Shown: piece after piece, positions 1 through 7,383 of the stretch | Position numbering within the stretch: position 1 is the first letter of the stretch | Layout of the letters: every line of letters starts with the position of its first letter | From: an uncultured Pelagibacteraceae bacterium | Lineage (GTDB): Bacteria > Pseudomonadota > Alphaproteobacteria > Pelagibacterales > Pelagibacteraceae | Direction of reading: 5' to 3' | Assembly: GCA_902514945.1 (NCBI GenBank) | Contig: CABXSO010000008.1 | Location: 1-40,462 of the forward strand | Length of the DNA: 40,462 bases | The notes under the pieces: generated by a model | What the model saw: only the letters and a program-made list of their open reading frames with translations | Databases searched by the model: none | Told to the model about the DNA's origin: nothing | Position numbers and translations under genes: made by a program

Positions 1-2
1 AG

Positions 3-1100
3 GATTTAAAGCCGATTAAAAGAGATATCAATATCCCAGAGGCTATTACTGTAAGAGAGTTGGCTAATAGAATGGCAGAGCAATCTAGTAATGTAATTAA
101 GTATCTTTTTGGTATGGGTGTTTCAGTTACAATTAACCAAACCTTAGCAGCTGATACAGCAGAATTTTTAGTAAAAGAATTCGGTCATAATCCTATTAGA
201 GAGGAAAAAGCCGAAGAAATAATTCAGAAGATTAAAGCTTTAAGAACTGAAAACTTAAAAAATAGACCTCCAATAGTTACAATTATGGGACATGTTGATC
301 ACGGCAAAACTTCACTATTAGATGTTTTGAGAAGCACAAATGTAGTTTCAGGAGAGTTTGGGGGAATAACACAACATGTAGGAGCATATCAGATTGAAAG
401 TCAGGGGAGTAAATTGACGTTTATAGATACTCCGGGTCATGCTGCTTTCACTGAAATGAGAGCCAGAGGATCTCAACTAACTGATGTTGTAGTGCTAGTA
501 GTTGCAGCAGATGATGGTGTAAAACCTCAAACTATAGAATCAATTAAACATGCCAAAGCTGCAAATGTACCAATTGTTGTAGCAATAAATAAATGTGATT
601 TACCTGAGGCTGATCCTCAGAAAATCAAAAATCAATTGTTAGAACATGAACTAATTGCAGAGGATTTATCTGGTGATACTTTGATGGTAGAAATTTCAAC
701 TAAAACAAAAAAGAATTTAGATAAGCTTGTCGAATCAATAATTCTTCAAGCAGAAATTTTAGATCTAAAAACGGATTATGATTCAAAAGCTACTGGTATT
801 GTTCTTGAATCAAAAATTGATACAGGTAAAGGACCAGTTGTAAATATAATTGTGACCACTGGTACACTTAAAAAAGGTGATTTTTTTGTTAGTGGTTTAA
901 AATGGGGGAAAATTAGAGCCATAGTTAACGATAAAGGTAAAAATATAAATGAAGCTTTTCCATCCACGCCTGTAGAAATTTTAGGAATCAATGGTGCATC
1001 TAAAGCTGGAGATGACTTTATAGTATTTGAAAGTGAGAAAGAGGTAAAATCATTGAGTGAAACTAGAGCTCAGGAAAAAAAAGAATGTCAGGATTATTAA
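3..1100 (+). CDS. infB: Translation initiation factor IF-2, 5' and central part (cut by window edge, frame broken at the 3' end)
   Basis: IF-2 is the GTPase that brings fMet-tRNA to the 30S subunit and drives subunit joining. The frame is open from base 3, so the gene begins upstream of the window. Visible in order are the IF2_N-like segment (ITVRELANRMAEQ), the G domain with G1 GHVDHGKT, G3 DTPGHAAF and G4 NKCD, then beta-barrel domain II ending near LSETRAQEKK. The frame then stops after an A8 run (1075-1082). The expected domain III (about 100-120 residues in the family) is absent, and the C-terminal domain continues in another frame from 1085. A TTG at 60 is in frame but is internal, not the start. 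Either infB carries a deletion plus frameshift here, or the assembly dropped a segment. The family call is certain; the integrity of the gene is doubtful. Confidence 0.95.
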   Translation, partial: DLKPIKRDINIPEAITVRELANRMAEQSSNVIKYLFGMGVSVTINQTLAADTAEFLVKEFGHNPIREEKAEEIIQKIKALRTENLKNRPPIVTIMGHVDHGKTSLLDVLRSTNVVSGEFGGITQHVGAYQIESQGSKLTFIDTPGHAAFTEMRARGSQLTDVVVLVVAADDGVKPQTIESIKHAKAANVPIVVAINKCDLPEADPQKIKNQLLEHELIAEDLSGDTLMVEISTKTKKNLDKLVESIILQAEILDLKTDYDSKATGIVLESKIDTGKGPVVNIIVTTGTLKKGDFFVSGLKWGKIRAIVNDKGKNINEAFPSTPVEILGINGASKAGDDFIVFESEKEVKSLSETRAQEKKECQDY

Positions 1101-1411
1101 CGCCAGACGTCGAAGAAAAAGTTATAGGATCGGCGCAAATTTTGGAAATTTTTAAAGTATCTGGTGCTGGCAAAGTTGCTGGTTCAAAAATAACTGATGG
1201 TGAAATAAATAACACCTCAGATGTTCGCATTATTAGAGATGGAACGATTATTTATACAGGTAAAGTTTCGACAATATTTAGAGAAAAAAACCAGGTAAAA
1301 CAGGTTAATACCGGACAAGAATGTGGAATAACGGTTGAGGATTATATGGATTTTCAAAAAAACGACATTATAGAAGCATTTAGTGTTACATCTACAGAGA
1401 GGTCAATTTAA
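1085..1411 (+). CDS. infB: Translation initiation factor IF-2, C-terminal domain fragment in a shifted frame
   Basis: This encodes the fMet-tRNA-binding C-terminal domain of IF-2: MSGLLTPDVEEKVIGSAQIL, then FKVSGAGKVAGSKITDG, VRIIRDG, QECGITVEDYMDFQKND and the end IEAFSVTSTERSI. It lies in the -1 frame relative to the upstream part and overlaps its last codons. The first Met is normally an internal residue of IF-2, so this is not thought to be an independent start. A -1 slip on the A8 tract at 1075-1082 would join the two parts into a protein lacking domain III. Its stop codon overlaps the rbfA start (TAATG), as in the usual infB-rbfA order. The sequence stays well conserved, which argues against an old pseudogene and for a very recent deletion or an assembly error. 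Confidence 0.9.
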   Translation: MSGLLTPDVEEKVIGSAQILEIFKVSGAGKVAGSKITDGEINNTSDVRIIRDGTIIYTGKVSTIFREKNQVKQVNTGQECGITVEDYMDFQKNDIIEAFSVTSTERSI

Positions 1412-1779
1412 TGGCAGATAAAATTGGAAAACCATTGTCTCAAAGACAATTAAGAGTTGGTGAAATGATCAAACAATCTTTAAGCATGATTTTTTTAAGA
1501 AATGAAGCTAAGGTGCCGAATTTAGAGACAAATACTATAACAGTTACTGAGGTGAGGATGAGTCCAGATTTAAAAATTGCAAAAGCATATGTTCTTCCAC
1601 TTGGAGGAAAAGATGCGGAAGAAACAATTTATGTTTTAAAAGAATACTCATTCTTAATAAGAAAAATTTTATCACAAAAAGTGGTTATGAAATTTTTACC
1701 AAAATTACTTTTTAGAAAAGACGAGTCTTTTGAGTATGCAGAAAAAATAGAAAATTTAATTAAACAAACAAATAAATAG
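1411..1779 (+). CDS. rbfA: 30S ribosome-binding factor RbfA
   Basis: RbfA is a small KH-fold protein that helps mature the 16S rRNA 5' end in late 30S assembly and in the cold. The 122-residue length is normal for the family. It shows the typical start SQRQLRVGEMIKQSL and the conserved central stretch VTEVRMSPDLKIAKAYVLPLGG, followed by a C-terminal segment rich in leucine and lysine (KFLPKLLFRKDESFEYAEKI). The ATG at 1411 overlaps the infB stop by one base, so translational coupling in the infB-rbfA-rpsO-pnp operon is likely. In many proteobacteria truB lies directly after rbfA; here the next gene, 10 bases on, is rpsO. Confidence 0.95.
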   Translation: MADKIGKPLSQRQLRVGEMIKQSLSMIFLRNEAKVPNLETNTITVTEVRMSPDLKIAKAYVLPLGGKDAEETIYVLKEYSFLIRKILSQKVVMKFLPKLLFRKDESFEYAEKIENLIKQTNK

Positions 1780-1789
1780 AAAGAAATGT

Positions 1790-2038
1790 ATGAATAAAAA
1801 AGCACAAGAACTTGCAATGCATGACAAAGACAGAGGATCCTCTGAAATTCAAATTGCTTTGTTAACTGAAAAAATTGAGAACCTCTCAACACATATTAAA
1901 CAATTCAAAAAAGACAAGCATTCATCTGTTGGATTATTGAGAGCAGTCAATAGAAGAAAAAAATTGTTAGAATACTTAAAAAAAAATAAAATTGATTCTT
2001 ACAAAAATGTACTGTCAAAATTGAATTTAAGAAAATAG
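1790..2038 (+). CDS. rpsO: 30S ribosomal protein S15
   Basis: S15 is a primary 16S rRNA-binding protein of the 30S platform. The 82-residue product carries the family core: DRGSSEIQIALLTEKIENLSTHIKQ in helices 1-2, HSSVGLLRAVNRRKKLLEYLK, and the C-terminal LNLRK. It is a few residues shorter than the usual 88-89, the difference being at the N terminus. The ATG at 1790 is preceded by AGAAAG at 1779-1784, a reasonable ribosome-binding site. rpsO followed by pnp is a widely conserved pair. Confidence 0.96.
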   Translation: MNKKAQELAMHDKDRGSSEIQIALLTEKIENLSTHIKQFKKDKHSSVGLLRAVNRRKKLLEYLKKNKIDSYKNVLSKLNLRK

Positions 2039-2053
2039 AAGTCAAGTTAGATA

Positions 2054-2090
2054 GAACGAAATGGAACGAAACGAACGAAACGGAAATGAA
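2054..2090 (+). repeat. Short GAACGAAA repeats in the rpsO-pnp junction
   Basis: Three copies of GAACGAAA or a very close form lie at 2054-2061, 2064-2071 and 2073-2080, directly before the likely pnp start at 2091. They create the in-frame ATG at 2061, which would add the low-complexity peptide [10 protein letters not shown] to PNPase. They may be a slippage-prone leader or part of the mRNA structure through which PNPase genes are often autoregulated; neither is shown. Confidence 0.5.
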
Positions 2091-4163
2091 ATGTTTAAAG
2101 TATATAAAAAGGAAATTGAAGTAGCAGGAAAGAAAATAAGCTTAGAAACAGGCAAAGTAGCAAGACAAGCAGACGGAGCAATAATAGCAACATCCGGTGA
2201 GACAGTTATTTTAGCAACAGTAGTAGGAGCAAAGAAAATAAATCCAGACATGGATTATTTCCCATTATCTGTAAACTACCAAGAAAAATATTATGCAGGT
2301 GGAAAAATACCTGGCGGATATTTTAAAAGGGAAGCAAGACCAACTGAAAGCGAAACATTAATTTCAAGATTAATTGATAGACCAATCAGACCTCTTTTTC
2401 CTGACGAATTTAAAAATGAAGTGCAATTATTACCAACTGTAATTTCATATGACAAAGAAAACCAACCAGACATTTTAGCAATTATCGCGTCTTCAGCGGC
2501 ATTAGCAATTTCGGGAATGCCTTTTATGGGACCTGTAGGTGCATCTAGAGTAGGTTTTGTTGATGGAAAGTACATTCTAAACCCATCAAAAGCCGAGCTA
2601 GAGAATTCAAGTTTAGATTTAGTTGTAGCAGGCACAAAAGATGCTGTCTTAATGGTTGAGTCTGAAGCAAATGGATTAACTGAGGAGGAAATGTTAAATG
2701 CAGTTAAGTTTGGACACGAGGGCTTTGTCCCAGTAATCAAGATGATTGAGGATCTTGCTAAAGAGTGCAGAAAACCGGAATGGATTGTTGAGAAAAAAGA
2801 TTTGTCTGAAGTAAAGAAAAAACTTGAAGCAACTTTTACAAATGACCTTAAAAAAGCTTTTGCAACAAAAGATAAACAAGATAGATCAAATCAAATTTCA
2901 GAAATTACAGATAAAGCTAAAAAACTTTATGAAGAAAACGAAAATTATACAGATCTTGATGTAAACAGCCAACTAAAAAGTTTAGAAAAATCTATTGTAA
3001 GAACTGATATTCTTAAAAATAAAAATAGAATTGACGGTAGAGGTTTATCAGATGTACGGGCTATTTCATGTGAAGTTGGGGTTCTACCAAGAACCCATGG
3101 TTCTGCACTATTCACTAGAGGTGAAACTCAAGCAATTGTTGTTACCACTTTAGGTACATCAGATGATGAACAACGATTAGAAAGTTTAGACGGACAGCAT
3201 AGAGAAAGATTTATGCTTCACTATAATTTCCCCCCTTTTTCAGTTGGTGAGACTGGAAGAATAGGAACTGGGAGACGTGAAATAGGACATGGAAAATTAG
3301 CATGGAGAGCAATTAATTCTTCATTACCTACAAAAGAAGCATTTCCATATACTTTTAGAATTGTATCTGAGATTACTGAGTCTAATGGCTCTTCATCAAT
3401 GGCTACTGTTTGTGGAGCTTCTTTAGCATTAATGGATGCAGGTGTTCCAATTAAAGAACCTGTAGCGGGTATTGCAATGGGCTTGATTAAAGAAGGTGAC
3501 GATTTTAGTGTTCTGTCGGATATCTTAGGTGATGAAGATCATCTAGGTGATATGGACTTTAAGGTCGCTGGTACTAAAGATGGAATTACTTCACTTCAAA
3601 TGGATATTAAAATTACTGGTATTACATTTGAAATCATGGAGCAGGCTTTAAACCAAGCTAAAGATGGGAGGATTCATATCTTAGGTGAAATGAATAAAGC
3701 TTTAAGTAAGTCGAGAGCTGATGTTGGACAACATACTCCAAAAATGGAACAGATTACAGTTGATAAAAAAGATATTGCTACTGTAATTGGAAAAGGTGGC
3801 GCAACAATAAGAGAGATTGTTGAAAAATCGGGAGCTAAACTTGATGTGAACGACGAAGGTGTAGTAACAGTTGCTGCTCCTGATGAAGAGTCTAGAAACA
3901 TCGCTATGCAAATGATTAAAGACCTTACTGCAAAAGCTGAATTGAATAAAATTTATTCGGGAAAAGTAATGAAAATTATGGAATTTGGTGCATTTGTAAA
4001 TTTCTTAGGGAAACAAGATGGACTAGTTCATATCTCAGAACTAGCCGACAAAAGAGTTGCCAAAGTTACTGACGTTGTCAAAGAGGGTGATGAAGTAAAA
4101 GTTAAAGTAATCGGTTTTGATAGAGGCAAGGTTAAACTTTCTATGAAACAAGCGTCCGAATAA
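2091..4163 (+). CDS. pnp: Polyribonucleotide nucleotidyltransferase (PNPase)
   Basis: PNPase degrades RNA 3' to 5' with phosphate as attacking group and is a core part of bacterial RNA decay. Visible are the first RNase PH domain ([22 protein letters not shown], then [20 protein letters not shown]), an all-helical linker, the second RNase PH domain ([20 protein letters not shown]; phosphate-site region [20 protein letters not shown]), a KH domain ([15 protein letters not shown]) and a C-terminal S1 domain ([25 protein letters not shown]). I chose ATG 2091 because [10 protein letters not shown] is the usual N terminus. ATG 2061 in the same frame would add ten low-complexity residues (700 in total). 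It is last in the rightward operon. Confidence 0.96.
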   Translation: MFKVYKKEIEVAGKKISLETGKVARQADGAIIATSGETVILATVVGAKKINPDMDYFPLSVNYQEKYYAGGKIPGGYFKREARPTESETLISRLIDRPIRPLFPDEFKNEVQLLPTVISYDKENQPDILAIIASSAALAISGMPFMGPVGASRVGFVDGKYILNPSKAELENSSLDLVVAGTKDAVLMVESEANGLTEEEMLNAVKFGHEGFVPVIKMIEDLAKECRKPEWIVEKKDLSEVKKKLEATFTNDLKKAFATKDKQDRSNQISEITDKAKKLYEENENYTDLDVNSQLKSLEKSIVRTDILKNKNRIDGRGLSDVRAISCEVGVLPRTHGSALFTRGETQAIVVTTLGTSDDEQRLESLDGQHRERFMLHYNFPPFSVGETGRIGTGRREIGHGKLAWRAINSSLPTKEAFPYTFRIVSEITESNGSSSMATVCGASLALMDAGVPIKEPVAGIAMGLIKEGDDFSVLSDILGDEDHLGDMDFKVAGTKDGITSLQMDIKITGITFEIMEQALNQAKDGRIHILGEMNKALSKSRADVGQHTPKMEQITVDKKDIATVIGKGGATIREIVEKSGAKLDVNDEGVVTVAAPDEESRNIAMQMIKDLTAKAELNKIYSGKVMKIMEFGAFVNFLGKQDGLVHISELADKRVAKVTDVVKEGDEVKVKVIGFDRGKVKLSMKQASE

Positions 4164-4175
4164 ATTTAAAAAGTC

Positions 4176-4295
4176 ATGGAGATATTTATATTATTGATTT
4201 GCGTAGTATTTGTCGTTTATTATTTGTTCAGGCCTACCTCAAAAAAAGAAAAAGATCAATTCAATGATAAAAACAATTGGCGAGGCGGGTTTTAA
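4176..4295 (+). CDS. Small single-pass membrane protein, 39 residues, unknown
   Basis: I do not recognise this ORF. It encodes MEIFILLICVVFVVYYLFRP, a single hydrophobic helix at the N terminus, followed by a charged tail (TSKKEKDQFNDKNNWRGGF), so the product would be an inner-membrane microprotein with a hydrophilic tail. It starts 12 bases after the pnp stop and ends 2 bases before the convergent fabI stop, so it fills the whole gap. The abrupt change from helix to hydrophilic tail is unlike random AT-rich sequence, but no clear Shine-Dalgarno is visible. Confidence 0.5.
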   Translation: MEIFILLICVVFVVYYLFRPTSKKEKDQFNDKNNWRGGF

Positions 4296-4297
4296 TA

Positions 4298-5083
4298 TTA
4301 GGTAATATTTTTGGGATCTGGCATACCAACTTTGTTATAACCAGCATCTACGTAGTGAATTTCACCAGTAACACCATTTGCAAGATCACTTAGTAGGTAC
4401 AATGCAGAATTTCCAACATCATGAATATCTACATTCCTTTTAAGCAAAGAGTGATCTTCGTTCCATTTATAGAGGAATTTTGCATCTCCTATAGCAGAGG
4501 CAGCTAATGTTTTAATTGGCCCTGCACTTATAGCATTAACTCTCATACCTTTTGCACCTAAATCTCTAGCTAAGTATTTAACACTAGACTCTAATGCTGC
4601 CTTACATACACCCATAACGTTGTAATTTGGAATAGCTTTGTTTGCTTCATAGCTCAAAGTTATTAAACTTCCACCCTCTTTCATTGCTTTAGAAGCTTCT
4701 TTCGCAACTTCAGTGAATGAAAAGCATGAAATTAGCATACTTTTTAAAAAATTCTCTCTAGTTGTGTTTAAATACTCCCCAGATAATTCCGATTTATCTG
4801 AAAATGCGATAGCATGAACTACAAAGTCGATTTCACCCCATTGAGACTTAACATTTTCAAATAATTTTGTTACATCATCTTTCTTTTCAACATCGCAACT
4901 AAATGTGACTTTTGAATTTAATTTTTCTGCCAGAGGTATAACTCTCTTCTTAAGCGCGTCACCTAAATAAGTAAATGCAAGTTCTGCTCCAGCTTCAGCA
5001 AGTTTTTGCGAAATACCCCAGGCAATAGATCTTTCATTAGCAACTCCCATTATTAATCCTTTTTTACCTTGCATTAAGCTCAT
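4298..5083 (-). CDS. fabI: Enoyl-[acyl-carrier-protein] reductase (NADH) FabI
   Basis: FabI reduces the trans-2-enoyl-ACP in the last step of each fatty-acid elongation cycle. The 261-residue protein has the FabI/SDR features: N-terminal [19 protein letters not shown] nucleotide-binding loop, [14 protein letters not shown], and the active-site pattern Tyr-x6-Lys in YNVMGVCK. These are followed by [17 protein letters not shown] and a C terminus ending in [12 protein letters not shown]. Its ATG overlaps the fabB stop by four bases (ATGA), so it is the third gene of a fabA-fabB-fabI operon. That order beside irr is typical of alphaproteobacteria. Confidence 0.96.
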   Translation of the reverse strand: MSLMQGKKGLIMGVANERSIAWGISQKLAEAGAELAFTYLGDALKKRVIPLAEKLNSKVTFSCDVEKKDDVTKLFENVKSQWGEIDFVVHAIAFSDKSELSGEYLNTTRENFLKSMLISCFSFTEVAKEASKAMKEGGSLITLSYEANKAIPNYNVMGVCKAALESSVKYLARDLGAKGMRVNAISAGPIKTLAASAIGDAKFLYKWNEDHSLLKRNVDIHDVGNSALYLLSDLANGVTGEIHYVDAGYNKVGMPDPKNIT

Positions 5084-6297
5084 GATTGTACTTTTTCAAA
5101 AATTAAAGCGGCATTGGTTCCACCAAAACCAAAACTATTAGACATTACAGTATTTAAGGTTACTCCTTTCTCTGTTTTAGCAACTATTGGAAATTTTTTA
5201 GCTTCTTCATCCATCTCATTTATATTAGCAGATCCTGCTATGAAATTATTTTTCATCATAATTAAACAATAGATCGCTTCATGGACAGATGCAGCTCCTA
5301 ATGGATGGCCTGATAGTGATTTTGTAGAACTAATTTTTGGAATTTCATCTCCAAAAGCTTGTTTAACAGCATTTAATTCCGTAATATCTCCAACTGGAGT
5401 AGAAGTCCCATGAGTATTTATATAATCAATTTTATTTTTAGATGTTGCCATAGCCATTTTCATACAACGTACCGCTCCTTCACCTGATGGTGCCACCATA
5501 TCGTATCCGTCAGAAGTTGCTCCATAACCAGTTAATTCTGCATATATTTTAGCCCCTCTTGCTTTAGCATGCTCATATTCTTCAAGAACAAGTACACCAC
5601 CACCACCAGCAATTACAAAACCATCTCTTGTTTTATCGTAAGCTCTTGATGCAGTTTCGGGAGTATCATTGTATTTAGATGATAATGCTGTCATGGCATC
5701 GAACATTGCAGTCATCGCCCAATGGATTTCCTCACTTCCACCAGCAAAAACAATATCCTGTTTCCCCATCTGAATTAATTCCATAGAATTTCCAATACAA
5801 TGTCCACTTGTTGCACAAGCAGAACTCATTGTGTAGTTAGTTCCTTTAATTTTAAAAGGAACAGCAAGAGTAGCTGAAGCTGTACTTGCCATAGTTCTTG
5901 GTACAATAAAAGGACCCATAAGTTTTGGAGTTTTAGCTCTCGTTTTATCTGCTGCCAAAATAACATTTTCAATTGAAGGACCACCTGATCCCATTACAAT
6001 TCCTGTTTTAAAATTACTTACATCTTTTTCATTCAATCCAGAGTCTGTAATTGCCTCTTTCATAGCTATATAGTTGTAAGCTGATCCAGATCCCATAAAT
6101 CTAATTGTTTTTCTGTCTATATAATCTTCTAGTTTAATTTTTGGTTTACCATGAACATGGCTTTTTAGATTATGTTCCTTATACTCCTCTGCAAAGGAGA
6201 TCCCTGGTGTAGATTTTAACAAAGATTGATGAACTTCTTCTTGATTGTTACCTAAGCAAGAAACTACACCTAAACCAGTAATTACAACTCTTCTCAT
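5080..6297 (-). CDS. fabB: 3-oxoacyl-[acyl-carrier-protein] synthase I (FabB)
   Basis: This condensing enzyme extends acyl-ACP with malonyl-ACP and, together with FabA, is needed for the anaerobic route to unsaturated fatty acids. The 405-residue sequence has the KAS I/II layout: [18 protein letters not shown], the catalytic Cys in [16 protein letters not shown], His in [11 protein letters not shown], the second His in [15 protein letters not shown] and the C-terminal [14 protein letters not shown]. The call FabB rather than FabF rests on length, on the MRRVVITG start and on direct linkage to fabA. The start overlaps the fabA stop by one base (TAATG). Confidence 0.93.
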   Translation of the reverse strand: MRRVVITGLGVVSCLGNNQEEVHQSLLKSTPGISFAEEYKEHNLKSHVHGKPKIKLEDYIDRKTIRFMGSGSAYNYIAMKEAITDSGLNEKDVSNFKTGIVMGSGGPSIENVILAADKTRAKTPKLMGPFIVPRTMASTASATLAVPFKIKGTNYTMSSACATSGHCIGNSMELIQMGKQDIVFAGGSEEIHWAMTAMFDAMTALSSKYNDTPETASRAYDKTRDGFVIAGGGGVLVLEEYEHAKARGAKIYAELTGYGATSDGYDMVAPSGEGAVRCMKMAMATSKNKIDYINTHGTSTPVGDITELNAVKQAFGDEIPKISSTKSLSGHPLGAASVHEAIYCLIMMKNNFIAGSANINEMDEEAKKFPIVAKTEKGVTLNTVMSNSFGFGGTNAALIFEKVQS

Positions 6298-6797
6298 TAT
6301 TTAAATAACCCTACTTTTAAATTGTCTGCTGAGTATATTTTTTTTTCATCTGCGAACAGTATTCCATTTGCAAGACCAACAGTTGTCCCACCAGGTGACA
6401 TGATTTTTTTCATATCTATTTCATATCTTACATTTTTAACAGTTTGTAAGACCTCTCCAGTAAATTTAACAGTGCCAACTCCTAAAGCTCTTCCTTTGCC
6501 AGGATTCCCTTGCCAGCCAAGAAAAAAACCTACTAACTGCCACATTGCATCTAAACCTAGACATCCTGGCATAACAGGGTCTTGTTTAAAATGACAACCA
6601 AAAAACCAGAGATCATTTTTAATGTCTAATTCTGCCTTGAGGGACCCTTTTTTAAAAGCCCCTTTATTATCGTTAATTTCTGTAATTCTATCAAACATAA
6701 GCATTGGTGGAAGAGGTAATTTAGCGTTACCCGGACCAAATAGTTTGCCCTCACCACAATTTATTAGCTCATCATATGAGTAAGAGTTTTTTTTCAT
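6297..6797 (-). CDS. fabA: 3-hydroxydecanoyl-[acyl-carrier-protein] dehydratase/isomerase (FabA)
   Basis: FabA dehydrates 3-hydroxydecanoyl-ACP and isomerises the double bond to cis-3, the branch point for unsaturated fatty acids. The 166-residue hotdog protein contains [13 protein letters not shown], the catalytic His69 in [14 protein letters not shown] and Asp83 in [17 protein letters not shown]. These match His70 and Asp84 of E. coli FabA. It is first in the leftward fabA-fabB-fabI operon. Divergent irr lies 94 bases away, and an Irr-like operator in the shared spacer sits 60 bases upstream of the fabA start. Confidence 0.96.
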   Translation of the reverse strand: MKKNSYSYDELINCGEGKLFGPGNAKLPLPPMLMFDRITEINDNKGAFKKGSLKAELDIKNDLWFFGCHFKQDPVMPGCLGLDAMWQLVGFFLGWQGNPGKGRALGVGTVKFTGEVLQTVKNVRYEIDMKKIMSPGGTTVGLANGILFADEKKIYSADNLKVGLFK

Positions 6798-6856
6798 AAA
6801 ACTGAGTACACTTATTTACTTGATTTTGGCATTTTATAATATAATTATAATACTAC

Positions 6857-6873
6857 TTTAGAATAATTATAAC
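6857..6873. promoter_or_regulatory. Putative Irr operator (ICE-like) between fabA and irr
   Basis: TTTAGAA-TAA-TTATAAC lies in the divergent fabA/irr spacer. The Irr operator known from rhizobia (iron control element) is TTTAGAA-N3-TTCTAAA; here the left arm is exact and the right arm has TTATAAC. A site with the same left arm and TTATAAA as right arm occurs before katG at 7334-7350. Nearby TATAAT-like hexamers (6835-6840, 6840-6845, 6846-6851) could serve as -10 elements for either direction. Irr binding here is inferred. Confidence 0.55.
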
Positions 6874-6891
6874 TAACAATATGCTTAAATA

Positions 6892-7290
6892 GTGGAATAT
6901 ATAGACAAATTAAGAAATTCTGGATTACGTCCTACGAAACAAAGACTTCAAATATGTGAAGTGCTCTTTAATACTGAAAAAACATTCCACTTTACGATAA
7001 ACGAGCTAAAGAAGAGAATAAAAGAAAAGACACATAATAAGATTTCCTTAGCGACAGTCTATAATACAGTCCATGCTTTTGAAAAAAAAGGCTATTTAAA
7101 ACAGATACCTATAAATTCAAACCAGACTTACTTTGATACTAACATTACAGATCATCATCATTTTTATGATCTTAACGACCAAAAATTGATCGATTTAGAA
7201 AATTCCGATGTAGGGCCTATAAACATAAAAAAAAAAATTGATGGAAAGAGAATTAAATCTGTTGAAGTTCTGGTAAAACTCGAAGATTAA
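6892..7290 (+). CDS. irr: Fur-family iron response regulator Irr
   Basis: Irr is the alphaproteobacterial Fur-family regulator that senses iron through haem rather than binding Fe(II) classically. The 132-residue protein has the winged-helix DNA-binding part (LRPTKQRLQICEVLF, then ISLATVYNTVHAFEKKGYL) and a dimerisation part with three consecutive histidines, His88-90, in ITDHHHFYDL. The structural-zinc CxxC pairs of many Fur proteins are absent, as is normal in Irr. The start is GTG at 6892: an in-frame TAA at 6886 rules out a longer protein. No good Shine-Dalgarno is visible. Divergent fabA-fabB-fabI is the standard Irr neighbourhood; likely targets here are fabA and katG. Confidence 0.9.
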   Translation: MEYIDKLRNSGLRPTKQRLQICEVLFNTEKTFHFTINELKKRIKEKTHNKISLATVYNTVHAFEKKGYLKQIPINSNQTYFDTNITDHHHFYDLNDQKLIDLENSDVGPINIKKKIDGKRIKSVEVLVKLED

Positions 7291-7323
7291 GTTTTCAGTT
7301 AATTTAGCGTCATTTTTAACCAA

Positions 7324-7352
7324 TTGACACTTATTTAGAACCATTATAAACT
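7324..7352 (+). promoter_or_regulatory. katG promoter
   Basis: A perfect -35 hexamer TTGACA (7324-7329) is followed by TATAAA (7345-7350, spacer 15) or TAAACT (7347-7352, spacer 17) as -10. The katG ATG lies about 30 bases further on, with TAGGAAATTAA as the ribosome-binding region. The ICE-like site at 7334-7350 covers the spacer and the -10, so a bound protein would block RNA polymerase. Confidence 0.55.
7334..7350. promoter_or_regulatory. Putative Irr operator (ICE-like) before katG
   Basis: TTTAGAA-CCA-TTATAAA matches the arrangement at 6857-6873, with the same 7-3-7 spacing and identical left arm; the right arms share TTATAA. The two sites flank irr on both sides. Overlap with the katG promoter suggests repression. 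Binding by Irr is inferred from likeness to the rhizobial ICE motif. Confidence 0.55.
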
Positions 7353-7383
7353 ACAGTAAATCAAATAAATTATAGGAAATTAA

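Noticed and set aside
2291..2740. A 149-residue open frame on the minus strand within pnp
   Set aside because: It lies opposite clear PNPase coding sequence and shows no recognisable domain.
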